DNA from: an uncultured Methanobrevibacter sp.
Lineage (GTDB): Archaea; Methanobacteriota; Methanobacteria; Methanobacteriales; Methanobacteriaceae
DNA length: 64,000 nt
Direction: 5' to 3'
Assembly: GCF_902774605.1 (NCBI RefSeq)
Contig: NZ_CACYJE010000001.1
Coordinates: 23,331 to 87,330, forward strand
Under the pieces are notes generated by a model that did no database searches, was not told the origin of the DNA, and saw only the letters and a program-made list of their open reading frames with translations. Below, in pieces: positions 9,321-18,560 of the stretch; position 1 is the stretch's first letter; every line of letters starts with the position of its first letter. Position numbers and translations under genes: made by a program.

Positions 9321-10461
9321 GAAGTTCTGGTGGATGATTAAAAAAGAATTGATCTCTCTTAAAAGGCACCCGGCCAGACTGGTGTCAATCATAGCATTCC
9401 CAATAATAATGATCCTGCTTTTCGGTTACGGCATGGGAGGGGAGATGACCGACCTGCCTATAGTTGTGGTTTCACAAAGCCACGGTGACTTGACCGACCT
9501 GACACTGGACACGATCAAGACGACCGAAACCTATCATGTCGTCGAGGTGATGGACAGTCTCGATGAGGGAAAGCAGCGAGTCGACAACGGCGAGGTCAAG
9601 GCGGCCATCATACTCCCATCGGATTATGACAAGAACACGTCGAACCAGAAAGCAGTGACACTCTACCTGGACTCCTCCGACCAGATGGCATCACAGATTC
9701 TTGAATCATCCACACAGGGAATATTCTACAGGATATCAAATATGGTGGCTTCACAGACCAGCGTATCCACCAAGGATGCTGACATCGAGCCATCTGTAAT
9801 CCACTCGCTGGATAACTTCAAGGATGATATAGCATTGCATATAAACAGGATATACGGAAACATCAAATACATTGACTTCCTTGTTCCGGCCATTCTTGGA
9901 ATGACTGTGATGATGAGCTGCATGATGGGTATGGGTGCAACCATTGCAGGTGAGCGTGAAACCGGTGAGCTTGCAAGACTATTCATGACCCCGACATCAG
10001 TTGCAACAGTAATTGGAGGAAAGATTGCAGCTAAATTATTAATAGAATTGCTGAGGGCACTGATACTGATATTCATGGCCGTGCTGCTTTTCAACGTCAG
10101 CATAAAGGGCGGTTTCCTGCAGACATTCATAGTGCTCGTCATAGGGGCATTGTGCTTTGTAGGATTCGGCATAATGCTGTCCGCTAGGACTTCCACACAG
10201 GAGGATTATGCTCAGCTTTCACTGCCGTTCTCAATGCCGATGATGTTCGTCTCCGGAGTGTTCTACCCGATTGAGACAATGCCATGGATACTTCAGAAGC
10301 TCGCTTATGTCTTCCCATTGACATACCTGAACGATGCAATGCGCGGGATAATGCTTAAGGGCCAGACATTAGGGGATGTCTGGATTGATCTAGTTGTTCT
10401 TTTAGGTTTCACACTATTATTCTTCATTGTAGGTGTGAAACGATTCAACAGGGATGTATAG
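9307..10461 (+). CDS. ABC-2 type transporter permease
   Basis: A permease of ~384 residues for the ATPase encoded upstream. It has one N-terminal membrane helix (IIAFPIIMILLFGYGMG), a soluble extracytoplasmic region of ~150 residues, then five helices. The segment GERETGELARLFMTP between helices is characteristic of the ABC-2 family (YhhJ/DrrB-like). Two starts are possible: the ATG at 9301 abuts the GGAGGTGA at 9293-9300, so the ATG at 9307 (MIEFKKFWW) has the better spacing and is used here. Confidence 0.88.
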   Translation: MIEFKKFWWMIKKELISLKRHPARLVSIIAFPIIMILLFGYGMGGEMTDLPIVVVSQSHGDLTDLTLDTIKTTETYHVVEVMDSLDEGKQRVDNGEVKAAIILPSDYDKNTSNQKAVTLYLDSSDQMASQILESSTQGIFYRISNMVASQTSVSTKDADIEPSVIHSLDNFKDDIALHINRIYGNIKYIDFLVPAILGMTVMMSCMMGMGATIAGERETGELARLFMTPTSVATVIGGKIAAKLLIELLRALILIFMAVLLFNVSIKGGFLQTFIVLVIGALCFVGFGIMLSARTSTQEDYAQLSLPFSMPMMFVSGVFYPIETMPWILQKLAYVFPLTYLNDAMRGIMLKGQTLGDVWIDLVVLLGFTLLFFIVGVKRFNRDV

Positions 10462-10474
10462 GAGGTTTAATTAA

Positions 10475-11677
10475 ATGTATAAGAAATTATTAATAGCATT
10501 GATCATTGGTCTTTTGTGCCTCTCACCGATAGCCGCCCAAAACTGGAACGCCTTCCAGGGCGACAGTCAGCACACTGCCTACAGGGACGAGTCATCTGAC
10601 TTTGTAACAAACTTATGGACATTCAACATTGAATCTCCAGTGCACTCATCCCCGGCAATATACAAGGACTACATTTATGTGGTGTCAAGCCAGGGAATCC
10701 TCAAGGCCATTGACATGGAGACAGGTGAGGAGGAATGGGATGTTGATTTGGAAGCCCCAAGCACCTCATCACCGATAATACATAAGAACAGGCTCTATGT
10801 GGGTTGCGAGGACGGTTTGAAGATAGTCAACATCAACTCCCACAAGATAATCAAGGAATATGACTGCGACAATGTGGCTGCAGCGCCATTCTACTATAAG
10901 GATGTGATCTATTTCGGAAGCGATGACGGCCACCTTTACGGTGTCGATGAGGACGCTAAGGTCAAGTTGAACAAGAAGCTAGACGGAGAATTAAAGACTT
11001 CCCCAATCGTAGTGGACGATTCAATATATATAGGCTCCACCAACGGCAAGATGTACAGCATAGGAACCGATAAGGATAAGAATTGGGAGTTCACCACAGG
11101 CGATGAGGTATTGTCATCTCCGGCTTATGTAAACGAGACCATACTCTTCGGTTCCAGTGACGGCAGCATTTACTACCTGAATGAATCCAAGGGTGAATTA
11201 ATATGGAAGACTGACTTGAGCAATAAGGTGATTTCCTCACCTACCATCGATGAGTATGACAACAGCGTATTTGTGGGTTCCGATGCGGGCAACATGACAT
11301 GCCTTGACGTTCGTGACGGCAACATAAAGTGGAGTCACTCAACAGGCGACAAGGTTCAGTCAACCGCAGCGTTGAAGGACAATCTGGTTGCATTCGGATC
11401 CAACAACGGCGTATTGTATGTGCTTAACAAGTACACTGGTGCAGAGGAGTTCACATACAATCCGGGAACCGTATTGTTCAACTCAGAAATTACCTCTTCA
11501 CCGGTTATTAACGGTAACAGCCTGCTTTTCGGTGACGATTCAGGTAACCTTTACTCATTGAACATCAACAAGTATGAGGTGCCAGGCTCAACACAGATGT
11601 ACTATTCAATCGCCGTTTTGATTATAGTCATTATTGTGGCTATCTTTGTTGTAAAAAAAGTTAAGGGTAGGAAATAA
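10475..11677 (+). CDS. Exported, membrane-anchored PQQ-like beta-propeller protein
   Basis: A 400-residue protein with a signal peptide (residues 1-22, ending SPIAAQ), seven or so repeats of the form SSPxxxxxxxYVGSxDGxLYxLxxxxGxxxW, and a C-terminal membrane helix (about residues 374-395) followed by a basic KKVKGRK tail. The repeats are the blades of a PQQ-type propeller, but nothing shows that PQQ is bound; archaeal members are usually scaffold or binding proteins. Thirteen bases separate it from the ABC permease, so it is the last gene of the padR-ABC operon and may be an extracellular partner of the exporter (inference). Its last ~23 codons are duplicated downstream at 11963-12031. Confidence 0.85.
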   Translation: MYKKLLIALIIGLLCLSPIAAQNWNAFQGDSQHTAYRDESSDFVTNLWTFNIESPVHSSPAIYKDYIYVVSSQGILKAIDMETGEEEWDVDLEAPSTSSPIIHKNRLYVGCEDGLKIVNINSHKIIKEYDCDNVAAAPFYYKDVIYFGSDDGHLYGVDEDAKVKLNKKLDGELKTSPIVVDDSIYIGSTNGKMYSIGTDKDKNWEFTTGDEVLSSPAYVNETILFGSSDGSIYYLNESKGELIWKTDLSNKVISSPTIDEYDNSVFVGSDAGNMTCLDVRDGNIKWSHSTGDKVQSTAALKDNLVAFGSNNGVLYVLNKYTGAEEFTYNPGTVLFNSEITSSPVINGNSLLFGDDSGNLYSLNINKYEVPGSTQMYYSIAVLIIVIIVAIFVVKKVKGRK

Positions 11678-11710
11678 TTTTTCCTACTTTATTCCATTTT
11701 CTTTTATTTT
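11667..11710 (+). terminator. Terminator at the end of the padR-ABC-propeller operon
   Basis: GTAGGAAA (11667-11674) pairs with TTTCCTAC (11680-11687) across a 5-base loop and is followed by T-rich sequence. It overlaps the stop codon, and the stem reads equally well on the minus strand. A decayed copy sits at 12022-12046 in the second half of the tandem duplication. Confidence 0.5.
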
Positions 11711-11899
11711 TTTTCTTAATTCTGCTATTTCCTTGTCTTTTTGTGCTAGTAGTAGTTTGTTTTCTTTTAGTTGTTGTTCACTTTCTTTTAGTTGTTGTTG
11801 TGTTTCTGATCGGATTTCTTCTATTTGTTGATTGGCGTAAGCACGTTCATAAGCTATTACCTTGTTTAGGCATAATTCCTTGAAATTGTTTTTAATCAT
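11684..11899 (-). pseudogene. Truncated C-terminal copy of the Rpn-like nuclease
   Basis: This 71-codon reading frame repeats the C-terminus of the protein at 12041-12958: the shared parts include IKNNFKE, LNKVIAYERAYANQQ and KDKEIAELRKK. It lacks the whole nuclease domain and has fewer QQLKE coiled-coil units. It is a by-product of the tandem duplication and is unlikely to be a functional gene, although it could still encode a free coiled-coil peptide. Confidence 0.75.
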
Positions 11900-11962
11900 T
11901 TTCAGTAACTCCAGTCTTATAATGTGCGAAGTTTAGAGGGTTCAATCCATTTTAACTTTCCA

Positions 11963-12031
11963 ATCGCTTTTTTGATTATAGGAATTATTGTGATTATCTT
12001 TGTTGTAATAAAAGTTAAAGGTAGGAAATAG
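11963..12031 (+). pseudogene. Remnant of the beta-propeller gene 3' end
   Basis: Translation gives a membrane helix segment (IAFLIIGIIVIIFVV) and the tail IKVKGRK followed by TAG. This matches the end of the protein encoded at 10475-11677 with a few substitutions. It has no start codon or ribosome binding site and is the second copy created by the tandem duplication. Confidence 0.75.
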
Positions 12032-12040
12032 TTTTTTTTC

Positions 12041-12958
12041 CTAGTTTATTCCATTTTCTTTTAGTTTTTTTCTTAATTCTGCTATTTCCTTGTCTTTTTG
12101 TGCTAGTTGTTGTTCGTTTTCTTTTAGTTGTTGTTCACTTTCTTTTAGTTGTTGTTCGTTTTCTTTTAGTTGTTGTTGTGTTTCTGATCGGATTTCTTCT
12201 ATTTGTTGATTGGCGTAAGCACGTTCATAAGCTATTACCTTGTTAAGGGATGATTCCTTGAAATTGTTTTTAATCATTTTCATTAACTCCTTTCCTTCAT
12301 TATCATTTTTAAAATATTTCCTAACCATTAATTCCTGGACGTAGAGTATGTCACCTTTCAATTCTTTTTTAATGGTCTTGTCCTCATTTAGAAGCCTTAT
12401 CACTTTTTCGGTTATGATTTTTCCCTTGTTTTTTGGAGCAAAAACTGGAAGAAATGCTAAATCTAGGGATTCATCATCGCTTAATTTAGCATGTTTGTTA
12501 ATAATTTTGTCCTCTAGATTCTTTAACCTTTCGCATATTTCATCCAAAGTGATTTCTATATAAATGGGTTTTAGAATATCTGTTTTTGTTTGATAGTATT
12601 CCTTGATTGATGATTTTGAGTCTATTGTCATTATAATGACGCTCAGGACAGGCAATCCATATGTTGTTTTAGTGTAATCCTTGTAATCGGCTATTGCCCT
12701 GATCTTTTCCATGTCAACAGGGCTTGATTGATGCTCAATATTGACCAGCATCTTTTCAAATATTTCCTTGTTGTCTGGTTTTGCAAGTACCAGCCAATCC
12801 ATTTCACGCTCGCTTCCGTCACGACGGATGATTGTCGTTGGATAGTTTCTGACAAATATTCCCGGCAGCTTGAAGTAATTGTATAGTATTTTTGGGCGTG
12901 TCGCTTCAAAATATTTGAATGTCACGTCATTTGGATGATGTATTTCACTCACCAACAT
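12041..12958 (-). CDS. PD-(D/E)XK nuclease-family (Rpn/transposase-like) protein with coiled-coil tail
   Basis: A 305-residue protein. The core has REMDWLVLAK followed by LVNIEHQSS, matching the D...(E)xQ active-site pattern of the Rpn / PDDEXK_2 family; such proteins are often labelled putative transposases and promote recombination. The C-terminal ~80 residues are a coiled coil made of near-identical nine-to-ten-residue units (QQLKENE/QQLKESE), encoded by DNA repeats that can expand or contract. It is AT-rich, flanked by a tandem duplication of its own 3' end, and followed upstream by a short AT-rich spacer, all consistent with mobility. No terminal inverted repeats were found. Confidence 0.75.
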   Translation of the reverse strand: MLVSEIHHPNDVTFKYFEATRPKILYNYFKLPGIFVRNYPTTIIRRDGSEREMDWLVLAKPDNKEIFEKMLVNIEHQSSPVDMEKIRAIADYKDYTKTTYGLPVLSVIIMTIDSKSSIKEYYQTKTDILKPIYIEITLDEICERLKNLEDKIINKHAKLSDDESLDLAFLPVFAPKNKGKIITEKVIRLLNEDKTIKKELKGDILYVQELMVRKYFKNDNEGKELMKMIKNNFKESSLNKVIAYERAYANQQIEEIRSETQQQLKENEQQLKESEQQLKENEQQLAQKDKEIAELRKKLKENGIN

Positions 12959-13120
12959 ATATTCTTCACCTCAAAATTTTAATTTTTTTTTGAGATTTCG
13001 AAATCTTCAAATGTCTAGGCTAGCTTATATTATAATTTGATTGAAGCATATATAAACTTTTAACAACTCTAAAACAATATTTATGTTAATATATTAAAAA
13101 AATAAGCATTTTAAAGCAAA

Positions 13121-13151
13121 ATCAATATTGATTTTTCCGGGTTATCAATAT
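13121..13151. promoter_or_regulatory. Palindrome upstream of leuA, possible operator
   Basis: A perfect 12-bp palindrome ATCAATATTGAT lies at 13121-13132, and its half-site ATCAATAT recurs at 13144-13151, 23 bp downstream. Both are within 80 bp of the leuA start, in the expected promoter area. The binding factor is unknown. Confidence 0.35.
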
Positions 13152-13201
13152 AAATTTAAATATGATAGGGTTTAAATAGAATGTTAAAAGACGGTGATGC
13201 A

Positions 13202-14734
13202 ATGAGAACCATAGATAATATCAAGAATGAACAATTGAATTTGGCCGAAAAGATATATATTTTTGACACCACCCTAAGGGATGGCGAGCAGACTCCCGGA
13301 GTGGCCTTGACTGTTGAGGATAAGATACAGATTGCTCAAAAGCTCAATAACCTTGGAGTCGACAAGATTGAAGTGGGCTTTCCGGCATCTTCACAGGGTG
13401 AAATGGAATCCGCACGTAAAATCAGGGCCATGGATTTGGATTCAACCATTGTTGGCCTTTCAAGATCACTTAAAGGGGACATTGATAAGTTAATCGATTC
13501 CAATCTGGATTATGTTCATCTTTTCATAGGCACTTCCCCATTGCATCGTGACTACAAGCTCAAGATGAGCATGGATGAGATAGTCTCCAGGGCTGCTGAT
13601 TCAGTGGAGTATGCCAAGGACCATGGCTTGACAGTCGAGTTTTCAGCCGAGGACGCCACCCGCACCGAAAGGGATTACTTGTTTAGGGTCTTTGATGAGG
13701 TTGTTGGTGCTGGCGCTGATTTCCTTGATGTTCCAGACACTGTAGGCATTCTCACTCCGGTTTTGACACGTGACCTAGTAAGCGACATTAAGGACAATTT
13801 CCAGGTTCCCATAAGCGTTCATTTCCACAATGACTTCGGTCTTGCAACCGCCAACACATTGACAGCAATCGAGTGCGGAGCCAACCAGGCCCATGTCACC
13901 GTCAACGGCTTGGGTGAGCGTACAGGAAACTGTTCTCTTGAGGAATTGGTGATGACCCTCAAGTCCGCCTACGGGTTTGATTTGGGCCTGGACACCACCA
14001 GATTATATAGCCTCTCCACATTGGTCGGCCGCCTGACAGGGGTAAAGATGCCAGTCAACAAGCCTATCGTCGGGGACAATGCCTTTGCACATGAGTCCGG
14101 AATTCATGTTCATGGAATCCTCAACAACGCATCCACCTATGAGCCGATGTCACCAGAGATGGTTGGACATTCCCGCCGCATCGTTCTTGGAAAGCACACA
14201 GGCGCCAATGCCTTGAAATCAAAGCTTAAGGAGTATCACATTGACTTGGACGCTGACCAGTTCGACAGGGTTTTCAGTGAAATCAAGTCCCTGGGAGACA
14301 GCGGCAAGTGCGTCACCGATGATGACCTGATTGCTATTGCGGTCACCGAGCTGGCTTCAGCTAGGGAGACTCCTATTGTACTTAAGGGCTTGGGCCTCTC
14401 TTCCGGGGGAGGAGTTTCACCGACCGCCACTGTCAGGCTCGAGATTGATGGCGTTGAAAAGGAAACCGCTTCCACTGGCGTGGGTCCTATTGACGCGTCA
14501 TTGAATGCTATTCGTGACTTGCTGAAAGGTGAGATTGACATGGAGCTTGAGGAGTATAATCTTGAGGCAATCACAGGCGGTACTGATGCTTTGGCTGAGG
14601 TGTTTGTGATATCATCCGATTCCATGGGCAACCGCTCCAGGGGAAGGTCGACCGATCAGGACATTGTGATGGCAAGTATCAAGGCAGTTCTCGATTCCAT
14701 CAATAAGCTGTTATTAATCCAACGGTCAAATTAA
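13202..14734 (+). CDS. leuA: 2-isopropylmalate synthase (LeuA-type acyltransferase)
   Basis: A 510-residue enzyme that condenses acetyl-CoA with 2-oxoisovalerate, the first committed step of leucine synthesis. The TIM-barrel signature [13 protein letters not shown] is near residue 25; the metal-binding [12 protein letters not shown] and the NGLGERTGN motif follow. The C-terminal ~120 residues form the LeuA dimer regulatory domain ([24 protein letters not shown]). Methanogens have three related enzymes: LeuA, citramalate synthase CimA and homocitrate synthase AksA. The GFPASSQGE segment and the complete regulatory domain favour LeuA, but CimA cannot be excluded. An ATG at 13181 is in frame, but GGTGAT at 13193-13198 points to the ATG at 13202. 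Other branched-chain genes are at 32 and 52-56 kb. Confidence 0.8.
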   Translation: MRTIDNIKNEQLNLAEKIYIFDTTLRDGEQTPGVALTVEDKIQIAQKLNNLGVDKIEVGFPASSQGEMESARKIRAMDLDSTIVGLSRSLKGDIDKLIDSNLDYVHLFIGTSPLHRDYKLKMSMDEIVSRAADSVEYAKDHGLTVEFSAEDATRTERDYLFRVFDEVVGAGADFLDVPDTVGILTPVLTRDLVSDIKDNFQVPISVHFHNDFGLATANTLTAIECGANQAHVTVNGLGERTGNCSLEELVMTLKSAYGFDLGLDTTRLYSLSTLVGRLTGVKMPVNKPIVGDNAFAHESGIHVHGILNNASTYEPMSPEMVGHSRRIVLGKHTGANALKSKLKEYHIDLDADQFDRVFSEIKSLGDSGKCVTDDDLIAIAVTELASARETPIVLKGLGLSSGGGVSPTATVRLEIDGVEKETASTGVGPIDASLNAIRDLLKGEIDMELEEYNLEAITGGTDALAEVFVISSDSMGNRSRGRSTDQDIVMASIKAVLDSINKLLLIQRSN

Positions 14735-14930
14735 TTTTACATATTTTTAATTATTTTTAAATTTTTTATCATTTATTTAATATATATTTAATTGATATTA
14801 TTTTGTATAATTTATTTCATTTTATTTAATCATTTTTTAATTTTTTTTCTTAATTATATGGGAATGATTTCAAAATTTATGTAAAATTTTATATACATTG
14901 ATTTATAAATTCTATAATGGTGAGTTTAAT
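14735..14930 (+). promoter_or_regulatory. AT-rich spacer with alba promoter
   Basis: A nearly GC-free spacer. The T-runs after leuA may end its transcript. A TATA-like box, TTTATATAC, lies near 14888-14896, and GGTGAG at 14919-14924 is the ribosome binding site of the following gene. Confidence 0.5.
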
Positions 14931-15215
14931 ATGGAAAATAATACAATTTTTGTAGGTAGTAAGCCTGTTATGAATTATGTATTGGCTGTTGTAACACAGT
15001 TTAATGAAGGCTCAGATAGTGTGCTACTTAGAGCAAGGGGAAAAGCTATTAGTCGTGCAGTCGATGCTGCAGAAATAGTTAGAAACAGGTTTGTACCAGA
15101 ATCAGATGTTACGGATATAAGAATTTCCACTGAGGAAATTGAAAACTATAACAACGAAAAAACCAACGTTTCTATAATAGAAATTTTAATTGAAAAGAGC
15201 GACGACTCTTTTTAA
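14931..15215 (+). CDS. albA: DNA/RNA-binding protein Alba
   Basis: A 94-residue Alba protein, an abundant archaeal chromatin and RNA-binding dimer. The N-terminus ([20 protein letters not shown]) contains the conserved GxKPVMNYV segment, which in homologues holds the acetylatable Lys. It continues with the [18 protein letters not shown] helix and an EIxIxT-like strand (DIRISTEE). An upstream ATG at 14898 is in frame, but the GGTGAG at 14919 and family length support 14931. It converges with the PHP gene, overlapping by 4 bp. Confidence 0.92.
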   Translation: MENNTIFVGSKPVMNYVLAVVTQFNEGSDSVLLRARGKAISRAVDAAEIVRNRFVPESDVTDIRISTEEIENYNNEKTNVSIIEILIEKSDDSF

Positions 15216-15871
15216 TCAAATTTCTTTAAAAGATTTTTTTCAAAAAGGTACTTAGAAAGCAATATGTTCGATGTTCCCTTTCCATGAGCCTCTACTTTAT
15301 TTTTTAATATTGCTTTAAATACACTGTCAATATCTTTTTCACAGTCTATCATGCTGTAGCAGTCGCCGACGAACTTCCAGTAATGTGCGTCGCTTGCACC
15401 AAGTGTAGGGATGTTTTCTCTAATCGCCAGGTTTTTAGCCTTGTTGTTGCAGTACCCCACGATGAACCGGGCGTTTCTGGTCTCTAGGGCATCTATTTTA
15501 AGGTCATTGTAGTCGCTTTTGCACAGGAGTCCGTGACGGTAAAAGCAGTACGGATGGGGAACTATTGCAAGACCCCCCAAATCATGGATTCTGTCGATAG
15601 TATCCTCGGGTGAAAGTCCGCGAGGTATGTTTTCCTCACACCCAAAACCAAGGATATGGCCATTGCTTGATGAAATCTCTATTGATGGAATCGCCAGTAT
15701 ATCTGTGTTTCTTGTTTTTCGCATTACTTCACTTGTTCCGTCGACGGTATTGTGGTCGCTGATGGCGATGATGTCAACGTTCCTGCTTCTTGCAACATCA
15801 AGTATGTCATCTATTTTCGAATGTGAATCCGGTGAGTATTCACTGTGAATGTGTGAGTCCATTTTAAGCAT
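15212..15871 (-). CDS. PHP-domain metal-dependent phosphoesterase
   Basis: A 219-residue PHP-domain protein. The four conserved motifs are present: [11 protein letters not shown] (motif 1), SDHNTVDG (motif 2), [10 protein letters not shown] (motif 3) and GASDAH (motif 4). The family hydrolyses phosphoester bonds using a metal cluster; stand-alone archaeal members include nucleoside 3',5'-bisphosphate and histidinol phosphatases, and the substrate here is unknown. It lies 6 bp after the DUF1786 gene and is probably co-transcribed with it. A second ATG three codons in (MDSHIHS) is an alternative start. Confidence 0.85.
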   Translation of the reverse strand: MLKMDSHIHSEYSPDSHSKIDDILDVARSRNVDIIAISDHNTVDGTSEVMRKTRNTDILAIPSIEISSSNGHILGFGCEENIPRGLSPEDTIDRIHDLGGLAIVPHPYCFYRHGLLCKSDYNDLKIDALETRNARFIVGYCNNKAKNLAIRENIPTLGASDAHYWKFVGDCYSMIDCEKDIDSVFKAILKNKVEAHGKGTSNILLSKYLFEKNLLKKFD

Positions 15872-15877
15872 TTGAAT

Positions 15878-16909
15878 CTATCCCTGCATTGTCTTTATAA
15901 GTCCCACTGTGCCTGTCATCATCACATCTCCTCCCGGAGCGGCGTGATGCCAGTCAAGATTGGTCTTTTCAATAAGCTCCCTTTTAGGGCCGCTCACGAT
16001 CACCTTTTCAATTTCACTTATCGGGTTCAGCACATGGGCTCCGTGTCCGTGGTCATTGTAGACCTCCTCATGTGTTATCTCGCCTGAAGCCAGCCTTTTG
16101 ATGTACCTTTCAAGTGACTCGCCTGTGAGGCTTGAGGTGTGATGCTCGAAGACCCCCTGTATCTTTCCGCCCTCAATGGATGCGGCGGTGGTGTGGCCGT
16201 TTCCGATGTCGATGACTATATAACTGTTTAACTTTTCAGCTATCTCATCATAGCACATTCCCGCAATGGATGCGAACTTGGTGTCCATAACAAGAGGCAA
16301 TTCATCTATTCCCTCATTTGCCACCTGCCTTCTTACCGCCTGCATTCTTGTAAAGTAATCCGGCAAGGTGTCATCCCTGAATCCGAACTCCAATGGTGAG
16401 ATGGGTTTTTGAACCTTCTCGCGTATCTTTTCAAACCTGAAGTCACGGTCGCCCATGTCGGGGCTGTATCCGTGGTCCTGAACGGCGATAGCAATCTCAT
16501 CGAAATCGAATTCAAGGTCATAGCCCAGCAGGAACTCGCTGAGCTTTGTGATGTTTATGTCTCCAAGGGTTATTCTTGTGAATGATTCATAGCTTTCTTT
16601 ATTGTCGGCTATTTCAATGCCGAATGACTTGACCTGCTCGAGGTCGTCCCTTATTGTTTTAGCGCATGTCGGTTCCATAACCACCCTGTATCCCTTTTCC
16701 ATATGCTCGAGGATGGTGTTCTTTATCTTTCCCCCGCCCATGATGTCCCCGTCAAAGTAAATGTCGTTTTCACATTCCCTTATCATTTGGGAGATGTAGA
16801 GGTGCGGTGAGGGCAGCACCAGCTTGATTGAGTTTTCAAGTTCCTTTTCCGTGTCGTATATCATGATGTCCTGTGTTCCGGTTCCAACATCTATTGCTAA
16901 AATTCTCAT
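15878..16909 (-). CDS. DUF1786 family protein (ASKHA-like)
   Basis: A 343-residue protein of the DUF1786 family, sometimes labelled putative pyruvate formate-lyase activating enzyme, a label not supported by any radical SAM motif here. The N-terminus MRILAIDVGTGTQDIMIYD is a phosphate-1-type loop of the actin/hexokinase fold. IVIDIGNGHTTAASI near residue 230 looks like a phosphate-2 loop. ATP binding is therefore likely, but the reaction is unknown. Divergent from trpB2, it shares a 95-bp spacer containing the TGTACA boxes, so it may respond to the same regulator. Confidence 0.75.
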   Translation of the reverse strand: MRILAIDVGTGTQDIMIYDTEKELENSIKLVLPSPHLYISQMIRECENDIYFDGDIMGGGKIKNTILEHMEKGYRVVMEPTCAKTIRDDLEQVKSFGIEIADNKESYESFTRITLGDINITKLSEFLLGYDLEFDFDEIAIAVQDHGYSPDMGDRDFRFEKIREKVQKPISPLEFGFRDDTLPDYFTRMQAVRRQVANEGIDELPLVMDTKFASIAGMCYDEIAEKLNSYIVIDIGNGHTTAASIEGGKIQGVFEHHTSSLTGESLERYIKRLASGEITHEEVYNDHGHGAHVLNPISEIEKVIVSGPKRELIEKTNLDWHHAAPGGDVMMTGTVGLIKTMQG

Positions 16910-16950
16910 ATTTGTTAAATTGTTTTTTATAATATATAATAATAATTAAG

Positions 16951-16986
16951 TGTACATTTTTGTACAACAAAGTTTTAAATAGTACA
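16951..16986. promoter_or_regulatory. TRP boxes (TrpY-type operator) between DUF1786 and trpB2
   Basis: Two exact TGTACA hexamers lie at 16951-16956 and 16961-16966, 10 bp apart and so on the same helix face. A third, AGTACA, lies at 16981-16986, 20 bp further on. TGTACA is the TRP box bound by the repressor TrpY in Methanothermobacter, where trpB2 is a known TrpY target. TATA-like sequence (TTTTAAATA, 16973-16981) overlaps the site. The match to trpB2 makes tryptophan-dependent repression likely; TrpY itself is not in this window. Confidence 0.75.
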
Positions 16987-17004
16987 TTAATGATATTATT
17001 ATAC

Positions 17005-18306
17005 ATGACTTACAAAATAGAATTATCATCAGATGAAGTGCCAAAGACCTGGTACAACATGCTGGCAGACTTACCGGTTCCTCTGCCTGCACCTAAAAAC
17101 AGTGAAGGCAAGGACCAAATAGCATCACTACAACTTGCATTCACTAAAGCAGGACTGGAACAGGAATTCGCAACAGACAGATACATTACAATACCAAAGG
17201 AAGTAAGAGAATTATACATGGAAATGGGAAGGCCATCCCCACTGGTTAGGGCAAACAAGCTCGAGGAATACCTCAACACCCCAGCCAAGATATACTTCAA
17301 AAGGGAAGACTCATCCCCAACCGGATCACATAAATTAAACTCAGCAATTCCACAGGCATACTTCGCCAAAAAGGAAGGTGTCGAAAGGCTCACCACCGAA
17401 ACCGGAGCGGGCCAATGGGGTACCGCATTGTCACTCGCATGTAATCTGCTTGACATTGAATGTACAGTATATATGGTTAAGGTGTCATTCAACCAAAAGC
17501 CTGACCGCAAAAACATAATGCACATCTACGACAGCAACGTCTACGCATCCCCAAGCGAAAACACCAAGGTCGGCCGTCAGGTCCTTAAGGAAAACCCAGA
17601 ACACCCAGGCTCCCTCGGTGTAGCAATATCTGAGGCAATGGAAGAGGCATTGGAAAACGATGAGGTCAAATACTCCCTTGGAAGCGTATTGAACCATGTC
17701 ATGCTTCACCAGACAGTAATCGGCCAGGAAATGAAGACACAACTGGAGATTGCTGAAGAGGAGCCGGACGTGATGATTGCATGTGCAGGAGGAGGAAGTA
17801 ACCTTGCAGGATCACTCTTCCCATTCATCAAGGACAAGATTGACGGAAACTCAGACACCAAATTCATAGCAGTCGAGCCAAGCGCATGCCCAACATTGAC
17901 AGAAGGAAGGTATGACTATGACTTCGGAGACTCCAACGGATTCACTCCAATGCTCAAGATGTTCACACTGGGCCATGACTTCGTAGCACCGTCAGTGCAC
18001 GCCGGCGGATTGAGATACCATGGAATGTCACCTATAGTTTCACTCCTGACCAAGGAAGGCTACATCGAGCCAAGGTCAGTTCATCAAAGGGATTGTTTCG
18101 AGGCAGGCATAACATTCGCGCGCAACCAGGGAATCGTTCCTGCACCTGAAACCACACACGCAATCAAGGCCACAATCGATGAGGCATTGAAGTGCAAGGA
18201 GACAGGCGAGGAAAAAACCATTGTCATGAACTTCTCTGGTCATGGAATGCTTGACTTGAAGGGATATGCAAGCTATTTTGAAGGAACAATGCAAAACGCA
18301 AAATAA
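17005..18306 (+). CDS. trpB2: Tryptophan synthase beta chain-like protein TrpB2
   Basis: A 433-residue PLP enzyme of the TrpB2 subgroup, which is longer than TrpB1 (about 390-400 residues) and usually not part of the trp operon. PLP lysine is in PTGSHKLNSA, the Glu-containing loop is TETGAGQWGTA, and the phosphate-binding glycines are AGGGSNLAG. It catalyses tryptophan formation from indole and serine, probably rescuing free indole. The ATG at 17005 (MTYKIELSS) is chosen over one at 16960 because the latter would overlap the operator and add residues foreign to the family. No clear ribosome binding site precedes it, so the message may be leaderless. TRP boxes lie just upstream. Confidence 0.9.
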   Translation: MTYKIELSSDEVPKTWYNMLADLPVPLPAPKNSEGKDQIASLQLAFTKAGLEQEFATDRYITIPKEVRELYMEMGRPSPLVRANKLEEYLNTPAKIYFKREDSSPTGSHKLNSAIPQAYFAKKEGVERLTTETGAGQWGTALSLACNLLDIECTVYMVKVSFNQKPDRKNIMHIYDSNVYASPSENTKVGRQVLKENPEHPGSLGVAISEAMEEALENDEVKYSLGSVLNHVMLHQTVIGQEMKTQLEIAEEEPDVMIACAGGGSNLAGSLFPFIKDKIDGNSDTKFIAVEPSACPTLTEGRYDYDFGDSNGFTPMLKMFTLGHDFVAPSVHAGGLRYHGMSPIVSLLTKEGYIEPRSVHQRDCFEAGITFARNQGIVPAPETTHAIKATIDEALKCKETGEEKTIVMNFSGHGMLDLKGYASYFEGTMQNAK

Positions 18307-18336
18307 TCCTTCATTTATTTTTTTTAGACCAATTTA

Positions 18337-18362
18337 GTTATAAGTTATAACTTATAACTTTT
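18337..18362. repeat. 22-bp palindrome made of AA(C/G)TTAT heptamers
   Basis: GTTATAAGTTATAACTTATAAC... at 18337-18358 is a perfect 22-bp palindrome consisting of consecutive heptamers AAGTTAT (18342) and AACTTAT (18349), followed by AACTTTT (18356). It lies 30 bp after the trpB2 stop and is separated by about 200 bp of repeat-free AT-rich sequence from the large array. Confidence 0.85.
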
Positions 18363-18560
18363 AACAATTTTTTTTAAACAATTGATACTCCCTGGTTTTA
18401 GCCTAGTGTGGCATAATGCTTTACATTTGAAACATATCCCTATAATTTTTAGAATGATAAGACTTTCAGTTTTCATGTTGATTAAATTGATGATTTGATT
18501 GATTATATCATGCTTTCATTTTTGCCTCTTCAAGTTGCTTGATCATGCATTAAATGATTT

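Larger units (their letters stand above)
11621..12293. repeat. ~300-bp imperfect tandem duplication
   Basis: Copy A (about 11621-11917) and copy B (about 11963-12293) each contain the 3' end of the beta-propeller gene followed by the convergent 3' end of the Rpn-like nuclease gene. They share long identical stretches, for instance around the shared CTGATCGGATTTCTTC. Copy B is longer because its coiled-coil segment holds more repeat units. The duplication leaves two gene remnants, listed separately. Confidence 0.85.

Noticed and set aside
15878..16909. Pyruvate formate-lyase activating enzyme function for the DUF1786 protein
   Set aside because: No CxxxCxxC radical SAM motif is present; the visible loops are of the ASKHA type.
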